Numbered from the stretch's first letter, positions 1 through 12,231 are shown. The stretch is DNA of 59,388 bases from Ochromonas danica (GCA_015146655.1 VKHL01000167.1:1-59388), one strand, 5' to 3'. Notes: a model not told the origin generated them from the sequence alone. A program made the numbers and translations.

Positions 1-448
1 CTATTAGACTACACTAAACTTAACAAACTCATAGATAAACACGTTTAAGAGAAAAACTACATAGCTGGGCTGTGACACCCCTGGTGCAAATTTTTCGTTT
101 TCGGTTTTCGGAGTTGTGATGACTCGGAGTTGAATGGCTGTTATAACTCGCTTTTTATCACTTTTCTTCAGGATTTTCGTTTTCGGTTTTCGAAGTCTGC
201 TGATGACCATCCCGAAAAGACCGTTTATGCTGCCAAAAAACAGACTTTTTCCCAACGAAAACGAAAAAAACGTTACAGGCTTGCCGGGCCGCGAGGTCTT
301 CTAAGAACGTGTTTTTCATCCCAGTCCCCGTTTCGCGCAGAGAGAGTGCTAGTTAACTTAACTAACACAGTTAACTTAACTAAAAGCCTGGGTGCAAACA
401 ACTGCAAATTGATGAATCAAATCAAAACTATCTCACCATCTCTCAACC
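1..448. other. 5' flank of the DNAAF9-like gene
   Basis: No coding region is supported. A T-rich motif (TTTTCGTTTTCGGTTTTCG) occurs at about 92-110 and again at about 173-191, and a reverse-orientation relative (AACGAAAACGAAAA) lies at 254-267. At 351-384 there are two close copies of AGTTAACTTAACTAA, 65 to 98 bp before the start codon at 449. The same motif recurs near other starts in the window. Confidence 0.5.
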
Positions 449-3400
449 ATGGAAGAAGTATTTAATGTTGTCTCCTTCCTTAATCGTTTACATGCTTTAC
501 AATGGCTTTGTTCTGAGAAAGATCGAGCTTCTCCTAAGGCACTTCTCTTTATTCCTGGTCCTGATGGACGATCCAATTGTGGTTCAATTCAACTCCTAAA
601 GTATCTTTTTAAGGGTGCTGTAGGGAAAGATCTATTAGATGATACCTTAAGTGAAGATCTCGAATCATTGGATGACATGGTCTTACTTGTCAAGGAATCG
701 TCTGTTTCCATCATCTATAAGTAAGTTGAATCTATTACATGACATGATGTGATGAAATGAGATGATCATAATAGGAATCTTATTGGGGTGGTGGGTATTC
801 TCTTTCTAGTTCAACAATGAAGAAAGCTCTCATGCCGATGTTGTCAGCCATTCCTTTCCTCATAGAATACACTTACACTGTAGAAGAAGAGAATGATGTT
901 GATCGTTTCCAATTACGAAAGTGTATCAACTTTAAACGAATGATTCTTGAAGCTTTAGAAGATGGTGATGATGTTGGTATTCCTATTCCGATCGCTTATG
1001 ATGATGTCATGGTGAGGGGTTCTCTCTGTAGTAGTGTGTCCGTGTATACCTTTGCTTGATAGCTTTACGCACTGTGTCTGTAGGAAGTGGAGAACTGGCC
1101 AATGCTTCAGGCCTTTGCTTTGGATAATGTTCTTTGTTCTACAGGATTCTTTACAAATCGATACACTGTTGCTGATATTGGACCCTATCTCAATGTAAGA
1201 GCGCTGCTACTTCTGATCAAGTCCACTTCACTCTTGTACTAATCATTTTCTATTGTTTAGAATCTCTTCCGAACAGTTGATAGCTTTTATATCGACAATG
1301 CTATAAAGCTAACAAATGCGATGATTGTTCCTCACTTGGAGCAGCTGTTAGGTGTGCTGGACTGCCCAACTGTTAGTCAGCGACAACGTCTGTCTGCAGA
1401 TGATGTCTTGGGACCATTGCATGTCTTGTTTGATTTTGGAGAGCTTGAGGCAGAAGGTCTTGTAGAGAGTTTTATGAAACCAATGATTCTTTTTGGTGCT
1501 TCCACTGAGAATCTGATAAATGGGCGCAAAAACGTTGATCTAGATACAGCTCTTGTGAGTAACTCGATTCACCTGGTGGTGGAAAGTAGCGAACCGAGCT
1601 CTGGCTTGAGGTATGTTTCTTTGATCTAGAATGGGTGGATTATATCAGCTGCACATAACTGTTACATAATGATGTGATCTGCAGATGGTGCCGTACATAC
1701 TTTCTGGCCTCAGCACTGGGCAGTCAACTATTGGAGGAGTTGCAAAGATTGCAAAAAGAAATGGATGTTGACTTGCAAGTAGATGAAGATGAAGAAGAAG
1801 ACCAAGCAGATGTTTCTGTGGGCAAAATGTCATCTTGTGATATTATGCTTCTGAACGCTGAGCAACAATCACTGTTACGTTTGCAAAGACTCTACGTCAA
1901 GTTGTGGTTAACCATGCGTTATTTGGCCAAAAAGGCATTCACTGGTTCGTCAGACATTCTTGCTGCCGCTGGAGAACTTCAGGTATTGCTCTGCTGGCTT
2001 TCGATTGAAATTGTGTTTGGAGTTATTCTCGGTCTGTGGTTGTAGACGAAACTGACCGAGGCGATGACTACAGAGGCCCCTTTTCAGGTTGATGAAGACT
2101 TCGTAACCTTATCCCGCTTGTTTGAAAAGAATTCTTTACTCGGCGCTCAAGAGTATCTACAGATTCATATGGATTGCATGAATGCGCTGGGAGAAGTCAT
2201 CACTGCTGATGATGTTGAAGACCTTGGAGGAGTGGTGAGCGATTCCCATTTTCAGTTTGTATCTGTCTCCTATGCTAATCAAATGTTAGTGTTGGATCTA
2301 TATTCGAGTGTCTATTCACGGCATTCGTCTTCCTGGTGGCACCAAAGGAGCGGTTGCAGTGGGCGACACATTTTTGTTCTCGCCGTTGGCTCAAAAAGAA
2401 AGCCGCTTCCCACCAAATGATGATTTCTCTGCTACTCTTCGCCATCCCGATAGTACTTGCATCACTCACTGTGTGCCATATTATCGCTGTTTCATTGGTG
2501 GAGGGATTGAAGAGTTATTTTCCAGGTTTATCCATCGCTCCCTTCGTGTTACTTCTGCAGTGTACGTGGTGTTATTTTTCGATTGTTTCCTGCCTTATCT
2601 TTATCTAACTCGCTTCTTTTGAATCATAATAGAGCCATGCTGGGATTGGGTAAGTCTCTCGGTGCTTATGATGGAGGACAGACGGTCAATTTGACGATAC
2701 TCACGGACCAAGTCGCTGCTCCTTCTTATGAGACACACCTCCAACTATACTCGGAGGGTTTTGTGGTCGATAAAATGGATCGCACTAATTGCGTCCCGAG
2801 AGTGGTGAGCTTCACTAGAGACATTGATCGTGTGTGGACAGTGGACATAAAGGACTGTCTCCAACAAGCATCAAACTTGCTTCCCATATCTGCTAGGAGC
2901 CAACTGATGCAAGCGCTACCTTCTAATTTGAGAGAAGGAGGATATGTATTTATCTTGGGTTTCAAACGCGCTGCTTCTGTTCTGCAATCCGTCAGTCGAG
3001 ATATTTCAGTCTTGTTATCTGCAGCTAGTGCACAAGGGGAAAGGTATATCGCCTTGGTAATTCCTCGTGGTGAAGCTGCCGAATTGATTTTCCAAGATAT
3101 CTTGGAACGATGGAGAGTTGCGTTTCGCATGAGCGATATTGTTGAATATCGAGGCAATGATGTTTCTGTACCAAAATCTATTCTTCTCTCCTTGCTTTCA
3201 TGGGGAGATAATTTAGCTTTGAACCAACCCATCGAGCCCCCTTCGAATCCATTCTCTTTCCTTGTTCAGTTTGCACAACAAACTCAAAGTGGCGCTTCAG
3301 GTCTAGCAATAGGGTCCTTGTCGCTGAGGTAGTTGCTTGATCAAGTCATTTTCGTTTCGCTACTTTAATGTTTGCTCTTTATTTGTTGTTTAGATGTCGT

Positions 3401-5201
3401 CACGCCTTGGCGGAAGTTCAGAGATTATCTTCGTTTGACTTCAACAGCCTTCATGACAGTCCTCTCAAATCACACCTTGGTTTGAGCAAGAAGAAAAGTG
3501 GTAGTCGTACGATATTAATCACGGGTCTGCCAGGCTGTGGTATTGATTCGGTCTCAAATATTGTTATTCCTCAATTAATTGGAAGCGAAAGCTTTCAGCA
3601 GTATCGAAGCGTGATTGTTGAGGTTGACTTACTTGGCGCATTGAGCAACTCTATCGATAAGCCCTTGGCTACTGAGACAATCCATAGTCAAGTGTCATCG
3701 TACATCGAGAAAAGTTTACAAAGCCTTCGCAAGAGTGATAATGATGATATAACACTAACAATTATTGTCCTCACCCTAAATCCTCGGGTACAGATACGTT
3801 TTTCGGATCTGTTGGTCATGCTTACCACCTTATCCAATCAACCCATTAACAGCATTATCAGTGTCATATCAGGGACAGCGTTATTTTTTGGAGGCAACAG
3901 GTGAGCCGGATATCTTCTCTTGCTTCGTATGACTACCCTGTGTTAATAACTTTACTGCCAGTCCTGTGGCTAGTTCGAGCTTGGGATACGAACATTGGAA
4001 GGCTCAAGGTCTTGAGACCGTTTTACCGCAAAATGCCGATTGCGTGCTGGTGGTTGAACCTCTTGGCTCCTCTAGTCAAGCTTATAAGTTGCTTCGTCAG
4101 TATATTGAAGTTTGCAATCCAAAAGCACTTTTGATTAAGCTTGCCCCTCATGCGGCAGCCCTGCAACCTGAAGATGTGCACAATCTGAATGATCTACTCG
4201 CGGTAACGCCTTCTGAAGGCAGCAAAGTTGAGAGCCGCTTTGACTGTTTACTTGAAAGAGAGGCTCGTATGGTTACAATGGGATATCCAAGCAGCTATCT
4301 TCAACGTTTCTTGGGTTCTAAGAGCGAGATGTTTGACTGTTATATTGGATGTTATCGATCCCCTGCTATTCTTCCTTCCATCGTAGTGGAGACTTTCTCT
4401 CCTGCCCCCCACAAACAGTGGGCTTTATCCAGCATTTTGCGCCTACTGTCAACCTGCATCTTTCCCAATGCAATGACTACCCCCTACAAACTACAGCAGG
4501 ATTGGTCTCTTCCTGTGCCATCGAATTCCCGTGGATTTCAGCGAATTGTGGAAATAGCTGCCGCTAAAGTTTTGGACAACGCGCATGTTGTCTTCGTTCA
4601 ACGAGAGATGGAGCGTCGATTTGAATTATTACAGAAAAAGTATGATAATGTGATCAGTAGATTACGAGAGTCTGCGTTCAGTGTGAGAGGAGTGGTAGAA
4701 TTGAGTTGCCAGCGCTTTGTTCGTGGGCAACATGGCGAATCGTTACCCTCTTGGTCGCATTCAAGTGACAAGCTCCAGTCACGTTATGTTGTTATCGAAG
4801 CCAACCATGGCTACCTTACTATGCGTGAGTTGAAGGAGAAATCATCAGCTTCGACTCATCTTGTTATCAGTGGGTTGCTGAATGCTGATGCTTTGTTGGT
4901 CTTGAAACAACTTGTGGAGATTTGTGAGGACTTCCCATTGACCCCTCGCCCTCTGCTGGACTTATCTTCGGAGAGTTTGCAAAGCAAGGCTGTCTTGCAG
5001 AAAATTCAATCCGTGAGACAGTTTGCTATTCGTCCACTCCCTACTGGTTATTGGTTCGATGGGTACTTTTTTGTGGATTTCCAAGGCTCGAAGACGGAGC
5101 TTAGACCCGATATCAACGATATTCTCCGGGAGTATATTACATTGGAGAATGACAAGATTATTCGTTATAATAGATTGCTGGCTCTGTGTGGCTCGAATTA
5201 G
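449..5201 (+). CDS. DNAAF9: DNAAF9-like (C20orf194 family) protein, ten exons
   Basis: Exons read as 449-720, 810-1011, 1084-1194, 1261-1610, 1685-1982, 2046-2234, 2290-2561, 2633-3328, 3394-3900 and 3962-5201. All introns are GT-AG, and the exons sum to 4137 nt, giving 1378 aa in one frame. The N terminus carries the family motif IPGPDGRSNCGSIQLLKYL. Exon 3 encodes LQAFALDNVLCSTGFFTN, close to the animal QAFALEGIGGDGFFT segment, and exon 5 starts with WCRTYFLASALG. Exon 9 holds a loop (ILITGLPGCGIDSVS) that resembles a P-loop but lacks the GKS/T. In animals the family helps axonemal dynein preassembly and binds ARL3, so a cytoplasmic role in building motile flagella is expected. The name comes from remembered motifs. 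The exon model is firmer than the function. Confidence 0.72.
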
Positions 5202-5909
5202 CTCGACAGCTCATTCTTTGGAAACTCAAAACGACAATTCAGAGACTAAGCCTGTGTTTAACACCTGTTATACTACTTAATTATTGACTGTGGCTTTAGA
5301 GAGTTGATGTTCATGTCACATACAGACGCTTTCACTTGTTAACACGTGTGTATTGTGTCTGTTTGTTGCGCAGTAAGGATACTTTCGCGGGAACTTCTAA
5401 CTCGCTAAATTGTTTTAGACTGGATCATCTCTCTACTCTTCTAAGGCTTGAAATAACTCTATCCTCCACCAACAGCGCTGGAATCATCGCCCATGATTGT
5501 CAAAAGAAATTCATTTCTTACCTAAATTGTATATTTCGTGCTTAGAAATCCAACTGATGTGGAGAACTAATTTATGGAATTGTTCGACCTTGTTCGACGT
5601 GAACCAAATTTGACATGAAAGGAGAAATATGTGCATCGAAACATGAAGGAAAAACTCTTTCTTAATTTTGTCACGGACATGCAGTGCAAAGCGTGGAATT
5701 AGTCTAGCAGCAGTGTTTGCTTCGACTCTGCAGTGTTACTGTATGTTAGGATGATGATGCTTCCTTCATTAGTCCATCAGATAGACTAGACTAGAGTATA
5801 GACTATTGTAGCTAGTTCTCAATACCATGCCATCATCAATATCACTATTATCTCCTTGTCAATCATTGCTTCTTCTTCCTTCATCATGTCTTATCAATGG
5901 TTGCAGCAA
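5202..5909. other. Intergenic, convergent 3' ends
   Basis: This interval separates two genes that end toward each other, the DNAAF9-like gene (+) and the ankyrin gene (-). Short open frames are present but none has a recognisable product or splice support. It is probably 3' untranslated sequence of both genes. I see no RNA gene or repeat here. Confidence 0.4.
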
Positions 5910-8609
5910 TCAACCTCTTCTTCCCCTTATTGCTCCCTTGGCCCTAAGAAGTGCTTTAATGTCTTCTGTACCAGCAACATCCAGAGCAGTCTGTCCATAC
6001 TGACCCAACAACAACCACAAGATACAAGACAACATAAGACAGAGAGTATGACAAGGTTAGAGTCAATAACAACAACACACTCTGTCAAGATACTACCACT
6101 GCCACTACCATCTTACTACTACTATATAACCTACTAACATATATACAATTACCGTATCAGCTAGTCTAATATAAAAGACAGCTTACCTCAGTAGTCTTGT
6201 TCACATCCACTCTCAGATCACGTAACAAAACCATAGCTACCTCAATATCATTATTGCAGCATGCAATATGCAAGGGCGTCCATCCAATCTAGCCAAACAC
6301 AGTCACAATAATGACATTGTAATCATTCTATATCTGCTCATACTAACATATGCTTATACTAGTGAACCTACTTTACACCAACACCTACACTAACCTATAA
6401 CATATAAACCATCATAATAGACTGACTATTAGATATCTACTCATAGTAACATATACTACTACTATACATTAACATATTCATCTGCTTTCTGCCAACCCTA
6501 GCACTAACTTTTGTACTACATAATATAGTATAATATGTCATAATAATGACTGTAAATATGTTATAAGTTAGTGGTAGTGTAGGTGGTAAGCTGATGAAAA
6601 TGTTAATATATAGTAACATGTAAGGTGGAAGAAACGACAGCAACACTTACATTATTCGCCTTGTTCACATCCACCCAAGGATCAAGTAATAAGATCACGA
6701 TAACTTGAACATGACCATTGTCACACGCATAATACAAGGGCGTCCATCCAATCTAGCCAAACACAGTCACAAATATTAGCTATCACAATAATGACATTGT
6801 AACAGTTCTATATCTGCTCATACTAACATATGCTAATACTAGTGAACCTACTTTACACTAACACCTACACTAACCAAAAACATATACATCATCATAGTAG
6901 ACTAACTACTATTAGATATATACTCAAAGTAACATATACTATACATTAACATATTTCTACCTACACTGCCACTAACTTATAACATATTAGACGCCATTAG
7001 CGACATACTATAAAGTACAAGACTACTACCATGTAAGGTGGAAGATCGAACAGACACACTTACTTTAGAAGGCTTGTTTACATTCGTTCGCGCATCAAAT
7101 AAAAAGACTTTCACCAATTCAACATGATCATTGTTGCATGCAGTGTGCAAGGGAATAACTCCACCCTGGGTAAACACAGCCACATATATTAGCTATAACT
7201 ATAACGACATTGCAATCATTCCATATCAGCTCTCATTGTATTACTATCATAGAGTACAACCAAGTAAACAATCACAACTGTTATATCACGCATTAACAAT
7301 CATAACCTTCCTTACATTATCAGCCTTGTTAACATCAACTCGACTGTCTGCCATGAGAATCTTCACCACCTCCACATGACCATTAGAGCATGCATAGTGC
7401 AATGGAGTATATCCCAACTATTAACATACAACAAACACACAGTATGATATGAATGGCTAACCCTAGCCATCTTCATCATCACAAATGTAGACTTGTCAAT
7501 CTTCTCACCTCAAGAGCAGCTTTGTTAATATCCACCCGACTGTCGGATAGCAGAATCCGCACCACCTCCACATGGCCAATCAGACATGCTACAGTCAATG
7601 GAGTATATCCGAACTAACACAGGCAGGAAAAAGAGTCAAATGATCTTTGCTTCTTCAAGCTAATCATTATCGTGATCATGATCTCATCATTATCCGTCAC
7701 TTAGCTTGCTACCTGTAGCATTTACTATAATCTCTGGATGCAGTAACAGTAACCTTACCATCTCCACATCTCCCTTTGAAGCTGAGACATGCAATGCTGT
7801 CACACCCTACAGACCATTTACAACAACGTATGACACAACAACCATTATTATCATAATACACGCTGTCAGTCAAGCTGTCAAGATAATCGTATTCCATCTA
7901 TAGTAGCTATTCTTCTTCTGTCATTATTAGGGTAGTAGTAATGTTGTGAAGCGCAGTGTCTATTCTAAGGCCACTACTTGTACTTCACTCTCACTTCTTT
8001 ACCACTCTACTCTTCATACCGTACCTCTAATCTCTTGTTCCAATCTTTATCACCCAGATCTCCTGTAAAGCCCCGATTGATATCCTCTGCAGGAATCATA
8101 GCAATCGACCCCAAAGCCTCCAGCTCTTGCAAGGCAGAGACCTCTCCTGACTTAGCCATGTTTTGTAAGCTGCTTTGGACCCTTGGCATGAGCATATTTC
8201 GTCTTATCCCTTGCATCAGTTCAAGTGGCACTCCTTCCTTCTGGATTCTTTGTAGGTCATCCAACACATCGTTCAACTTGGGCTCTGTGGATTTTATGTC
8301 CCCAATCTCACGTAAATGCTCCACCTTCGTAACGCCATTCAGATATCCACCATTCACTTCCTCTGCACTCTCAAAGCTCTCCATCTTCTGTTTGTACAGC
8401 TCCTTCAGATCTGAACAACATCCCAATAGAATCAACAACTCGAGGGCTTCTTCATGGGACAAAGATGACAACTCCTTCTTGACTGAAGCAATCCCTTTAT
8501 CGGAAGAGAGAGAAAAGGCCTCTTCTTCTTCCTCCTCCTTCTGATAGATTGTATTAACATAGCTTATCTTATCATTTCTTGACTTCTCATGGTGAGGGTA
8601 TTCTTCCAT
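5910..8609 (-). CDS. Ankyrin-repeat protein, about one repeat per exon
   Basis: Exon 1 (8609 to 8025) encodes about 195 residues of acidic, helical N-terminal region with no recognised domain. Ankyrin exons follow: about 7806-7713, then 7613-7509, 7417-7316, 7165-7064, 6752-6651, 6288-6187, and a terminal exon 5999-5910 ending in TGA. Four exons are exactly 102 nt and one is 105 nt, all phase 0, so each is one 33-35-residue repeat such as LGYTPLHYACSNGHVEVVK. The first ankyrin exon (GVTALHVSASKGDVEMVR) is less certain: an end at 7713 (94 nt) breaks the frame, while the good GTAAGG donor after 7759 keeps the frame but shortens the repeat. The start at 8609 is chosen for its context; an in-frame ATG at 8789 would add 60 residues. 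Ankyrin repeats bind protein partners; the partner is unknown. Confidence 0.8.
6187..7063 (-). repeat. Tandemly duplicated exon-plus-intron units of the ankyrin gene
   Basis: The introns after the 7165-7064 and 6752-6651 exons are clear copies of each other. About 190 bp starting at 6289 align with sequence starting at 6753, sharing runs such as TATATCTGCTCATACTAACA and ACATTAACATATT with small gaps. The flanking exons also match closely at their splice junctions. The duplicated unit is therefore one ankyrin exon with its intron. Confidence 0.85.
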
Positions 8610-8984
8610 ATTTCTCGGTGTATCCAGTGCATGTACAGTACCAGGATTCCGAATGAATCGATTAAAAATGGAAGTGACACAGCAGGTTTTGCGCGGGAAT
8701 TCCAATTCTGCGGGGAAAGCAGACCACGCAGACACGCCTGCACGGGTGAAATTGACTCTTTTCTCCCTTTTTCTCTTTGACAACGTCATTTTAACAGTCT
8801 ATCACAATAAAGAAGAGAAAACAAGAGAAGACAAGACCTGTCTACACTTGACTGGCTTTACATTCTCTCTTAAGTAGAAGTAGAAGCTATTAATTCTATC
8901 ATTATCATTATTATTAATTTCTTTCTTTCAGAACTCTCTCGCTCTGTATCTATTGTATTGTTGTTGAGGTGATCGGATAAGAAG
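8610..8984. promoter_or_regulatory. Shared 5' region of the ankyrin and LON-domain genes
   Basis: The two start codons (8609 on minus, 8985 on plus) face away from each other across about 375 bp, so this interval should hold both promoters and both 5' UTRs. If translation of the ankyrin gene starts at the upstream in-frame ATG (8789), the shared region shrinks to about 195 bp. No defined promoter element was identified. Confidence 0.4.
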
Positions 8985-10232
8985 ATGTTTCGACAAGAAA
9001 TAGTGATTTTCTTCTGGTTCTTACATCTCTTACTTACTATTGGCTTCTCTTCGTTACCAATTTCCTCCTACAGTCATGCCACTTCTCATCCGGTGATAGG
9101 ATGTTTGCTTTCTCGCAGTGGTGGTGGCAGTGGTGGTGGTGGCAGTGGCAGTGGCAGTGGCAGCAATAGGAGGTCCTTCCTATGCATGAAGTGGGTCTTC
9201 TCCAAAGGACAAGGACCCTATCGAGATCTTGGAGGTATTGGTAGTAATGGAGAGTATTACTTCATCCCTTCCAAAAAACCTTCCCTAGAGGGACCAAAAG
9301 AAGCATTAGGCAAAGAAACAACTTTGCCTCTCATGCCTCGTAATCAAGTACTATGTCCTGTTGCTGAAGAGTATATGGGTATCTATGAGATGCGCTATCG
9401 TCAATTGATCAATAATGTGGGAGAAGGTGGAGTATTTGGTCACATCTACTTCTCCCAGGAGAATGCCAAGTTGGCTCTAGTAGGGACGCTTGCTAAAGTC
9501 AAGAAGATTGAAAGGTTAGAAGATGGTGGGATGTATGTTCTCTTGGAAGGTGTGGGTAAGTTCTTTATGAAGCAGCTTAAAGGAGAGAAACCTTATCTAC
9601 GAGCACGCGTACAAATCTTTCAAGATTATAGTGAAGCACCAAATGTCTTGGATAGTTTGGAGAGTGATCTCTTACAAGAAGTGAGATATTCCATCAAGTT
9701 GATGAAGTTACTCTATCCACAGAATGTCTATACAATTAATCCTGCCGTTTTAAAGAATCGGCCAATGATCTATCCATCAGATGTACGGCCTGTCTCTCTA
9801 CCAGGTGTTCACAGTGAGATGGAGCGGAGATCCAAGTTTACCTATGCTAATATGGATATGTTAAAGACTGATCCTGTTACGAAGTTGCTGTTCTTACAGC
9901 AACCTATTCTAGAGAAGCGCTTAACAAACATGCTAAAGGTATGTTTTGCACTTTCAGAATAGATCTTTGCAGGGAGAATGTTAATCATGTTGTCTACTTG
10001 CCTGTTCAACTTACGATGATGTCTCATGGATTGTTAGGTCATGCGACAAAGCACTAGTTATCTGGAGAACGAGTTACAAAAGCGTGGCACTATGACACCT
10101 GAGCAACTGTCTTCGCTTCGGCAGAGTGCCTTGGCTGATACTTCCGATTTGGACTTGATCTCCAAGAACAGCTGGAATCCAGACAACTTCGTCAATGGGG
10201 AATGGCAAATGCAGGCATTAGCCATGGATTAG
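8985..10232 (+). CDS. LON substrate-binding domain protein with N-terminal targeting sequence
   Basis: Two exons, 8985-9938 and 10038-10232, give 382 aa. The intron is GT-AG and phase 0 (NMLK joined to VMRQS). Residues 1-30 form a hydrophobic signal-peptide-like segment (IVIFFWFLHLLLTIGF), followed by a Gly/Ser-rich linker. The body matches the N-terminal domain of Lon proteases: TLPLMPRNQVLCPVAEEYMGIYEMRYRQL would be the usual beta entry (about residues 105-133; key residues PLMP, G, E, RYRQL), followed by FGHIYF and a GVGKF segment. No AAA+ or protease domain follows, so it is a stand-alone LON-domain protein like those of plants, cyanobacteria and algae, whose biochemical role is poorly known. 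The leader suggests the secretory route or a complex plastid. Confidence 0.75.
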
Positions 10233-10443
10233 AAGACCGTGCAAAGAGAACTTTTCAGTAGACCAGTCTGGAAAAATCATGATAGAATCATGCTATTTAC
10301 TGTTTTTAAAAAGATACATCTAACTTGATGATCTCGTATTATTCTATTGGTAGAATGGTGGGATGTGGCTACAAGAGACATAGTCACACCATCGGCGACT
10401 TCTATTTATCGCAATATAACAGACTTCACTGTCAGGAGCAGCT

Positions 10444-12231
10444 TTAGGCAGAAGCTGGGAGCCCAGACTGTTGACGATCGATATCGATCATCACTCTTCT
10501 CAGCAGCTTGCCGCTGGTGCTCTTGGGCACTGAATCAATAAAGATCACTCCTCCTCTCAAGCGCTTATACGGAGCTACATGATCACTGACAAATTGCATG
10601 ACTTGTGCTTCTGTGAGCGTCACACCATCTTGCTTGACAACGTAAGCTCGTGGTAACTCTCCCGCTTCAGCGTCTGGCACAGGGATCACAATTGCATCCT
10701 TCACCTCTGGCATGGAGTTCAGAACAGCCTCCAATTCGGCGGGTGGGACTTGCATGCCCTTATACTTAATTAGTTCCTTGAGTCGGTCAGTGATGTACAT
10801 CCAACCGTCCTCATCAAAATGTCCAATATCACCGGTGTGCAACCAACCATCTGGTTCTAGCGCAGCTTTTGTGGACTCTGGATCATCTAAATATCCCGCC
10901 ATAATCTGCGGACCTCGAACAAGAAGTTCGCCAGTACTGGTATAATCCAGATCCTCACCGGTCGAAGGATCCACAATCTTGGCTTCCGTGCCAGGCGCTA
11001 ACTTTCCAGATGTTCCTTTCAGTGCCTCTACAGAAGTGACGAGATAGTCAGGAGTAATGGCGCCGCAAGGTGAGGTCTCAGTCATCCCCCAGGCCTGTTT
11101 TACGAGGCAATTCAACCTCTTGGCAGCTGCTACTTGGACATCTTCACCCAAAGGTGCCGCACCAGACATCAAACACTTCACAGAAGAAAGATCATAGCGA
11201 TCAATAATAGGATGCTTTGCAAGTGCCAATACAATGGGAGGGACAACGAAAGCTCGCGTAACGCGCTGATCTTGGATAGTTTGGAGGAAGAGTTGCAGAT
11301 CAAACGATGGCATGAAAATGAGTTTCGCGCCAGCATTCATGCTCACTAAAATACCTGCCGTAAGACCATAAATATGAAAGAAAGGCAGTGGACATAGCAA
11401 TGTCCCTCTTGGTTGTGTCTCACTAGCTTCTAGATACTGGCCCTCCAATGGGACTACCTGGAGGACGTTACTCACCAAGTTGCGATGAGTTAGCATCACA
11501 CCTTTACTACGCCCAGTGGTACCTGAGGAGAAAGGGATGGTGAGTAACGAATGAGGATCAAAGTCTTTGGGCACATCAAGTCTTCGTAGAGCTTGTGGTA
11601 GTGGTTCAGGAGAAATCAAACTTCCTAAATGAAGCATTCCATCCACCGCACCATTCGAAGAAGCATCCATGACAATAATACGAGAGCGATCAACTACCTT
11701 TAAAGCAGTCTCCAAGCACATTGGATGTACGAAGACATAATTTGCTCCAGTTTTCTCAATCTGGTAGGTCATCTCTTTCACACTACTTAGAGGATTCATA
11801 CAAGTTGACACTGCACCTACCAAAGAGATGCCCATAAAGGTAGTGAAGAAATGCAAATGGTTAGGGCTAATAATAGCCACACGATCATTTTTCTTCACAC
11901 CAAGTTTCTTCTCTAACGACTCGGCCATACTTGTGGTGTAGTAGAATAGGTCACCGTAGGTAACACTAGCACCCGTGGATGCATCCATAATGGCCACCAG
12001 ATCTTTGCGATCTGGATGGAGGAATTTCCTCATAATAAAAGTGTGAACAGGCAACTTGGCCTCATCACTGTCCAAAAGAGGGCATGGGACATCTGACTTG
12101 ATGATAACTCGCTTTGATGCTGTCGTGCTGCTAGTCGTGCTGCTCCAGCTTTTCCCCATCAAGGAAGGAGGAATTCTAAAATTAGCACGTGCTAAGAATA
12201 TTCTGGATTGAGAATAACTTCTGGAGAACAT
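10444..12231 (-). CDS. 4-coumarate-CoA-ligase-like acyl-CoA synthetase
   Basis: Single-exon gene of 595 aa in the ANL (AMP-binding) superfamily. It would activate a carboxylic acid to an acyl-adenylate and then the CoA thioester. Visible motifs: the phosphate-binding loop FSSGTTGRSKGVMLTHRN, the MTETSP motif with its aromatic/Gly context (QAWGMTETSPCGA), the hinge region GWLHTGDIG ... YITDRLKELIKYKG, the PPAELE segment typical of 4CL-like enzymes, and the catalytic-lysine motif SGKLLRR near the C terminus. The frame is open upstream to 12615, but the ATG at 12231 gives the usual length and a basic, Ser/Arg-rich leader (MFSRSYSQSRIFLARANF) resembling a mitochondrial presequence. There is no SKL-type peroxisomal tail (it ends LPASA). 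The substrate cannot be told from sequence. Confidence 0.85.
   Translation of the reverse strand: MFSRSYSQSRIFLARANFRIPPSLMGKSWSSTTSSTTASKRVIIKSDVPCPLLDSDEAKLPVHTFIMRKFLHPDRKDLVAIMDASTGASVTYGDLFYYTTSMAESLEKKLGVKKNDRVAIISPNHLHFFTTFMGISLVGAVSTCMNPLSSVKEMTYQIEKTGANYVFVHPMCLETALKVVDRSRIIVMDASSNGAVDGMLHLGSLISPEPLPQALRRLDVPKDFDPHSLLTIPFSSGTTGRSKGVMLTHRNLVSNVLQVVPLEGQYLEASETQPRGTLLCPLPFFHIYGLTAGILVSMNAGAKLIFMPSFDLQLFLQTIQDQRVTRAFVVPPIVLALAKHPIIDRYDLSSVKCLMSGAAPLGEDVQVAAAKRLNCLVKQAWGMTETSPCGAITPDYLVTSVEALKGTSGKLAPGTEAKIVDPSTGEDLDYTSTGELLVRGPQIMAGYLDDPESTKAALEPDGWLHTGDIGHFDEDGWMYITDRLKELIKYKGMQVPPAELEAVLNSMPEVKDAIVIPVPDAEAGELPRAYVVKQDGVTLTEAQVMQFVSDHVAPYKRLRGGVIFIDSVPKSTSGKLLRRVMIDIDRQQSGLPASA

Noticed and set aside
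2726-3232. 168-residue minus-strand open frame inside the DNAAF9-like gene
   Set aside because: It is antisense to exon 8, which has good splice context and a continuous frame with its neighbours. No domain was recognised.
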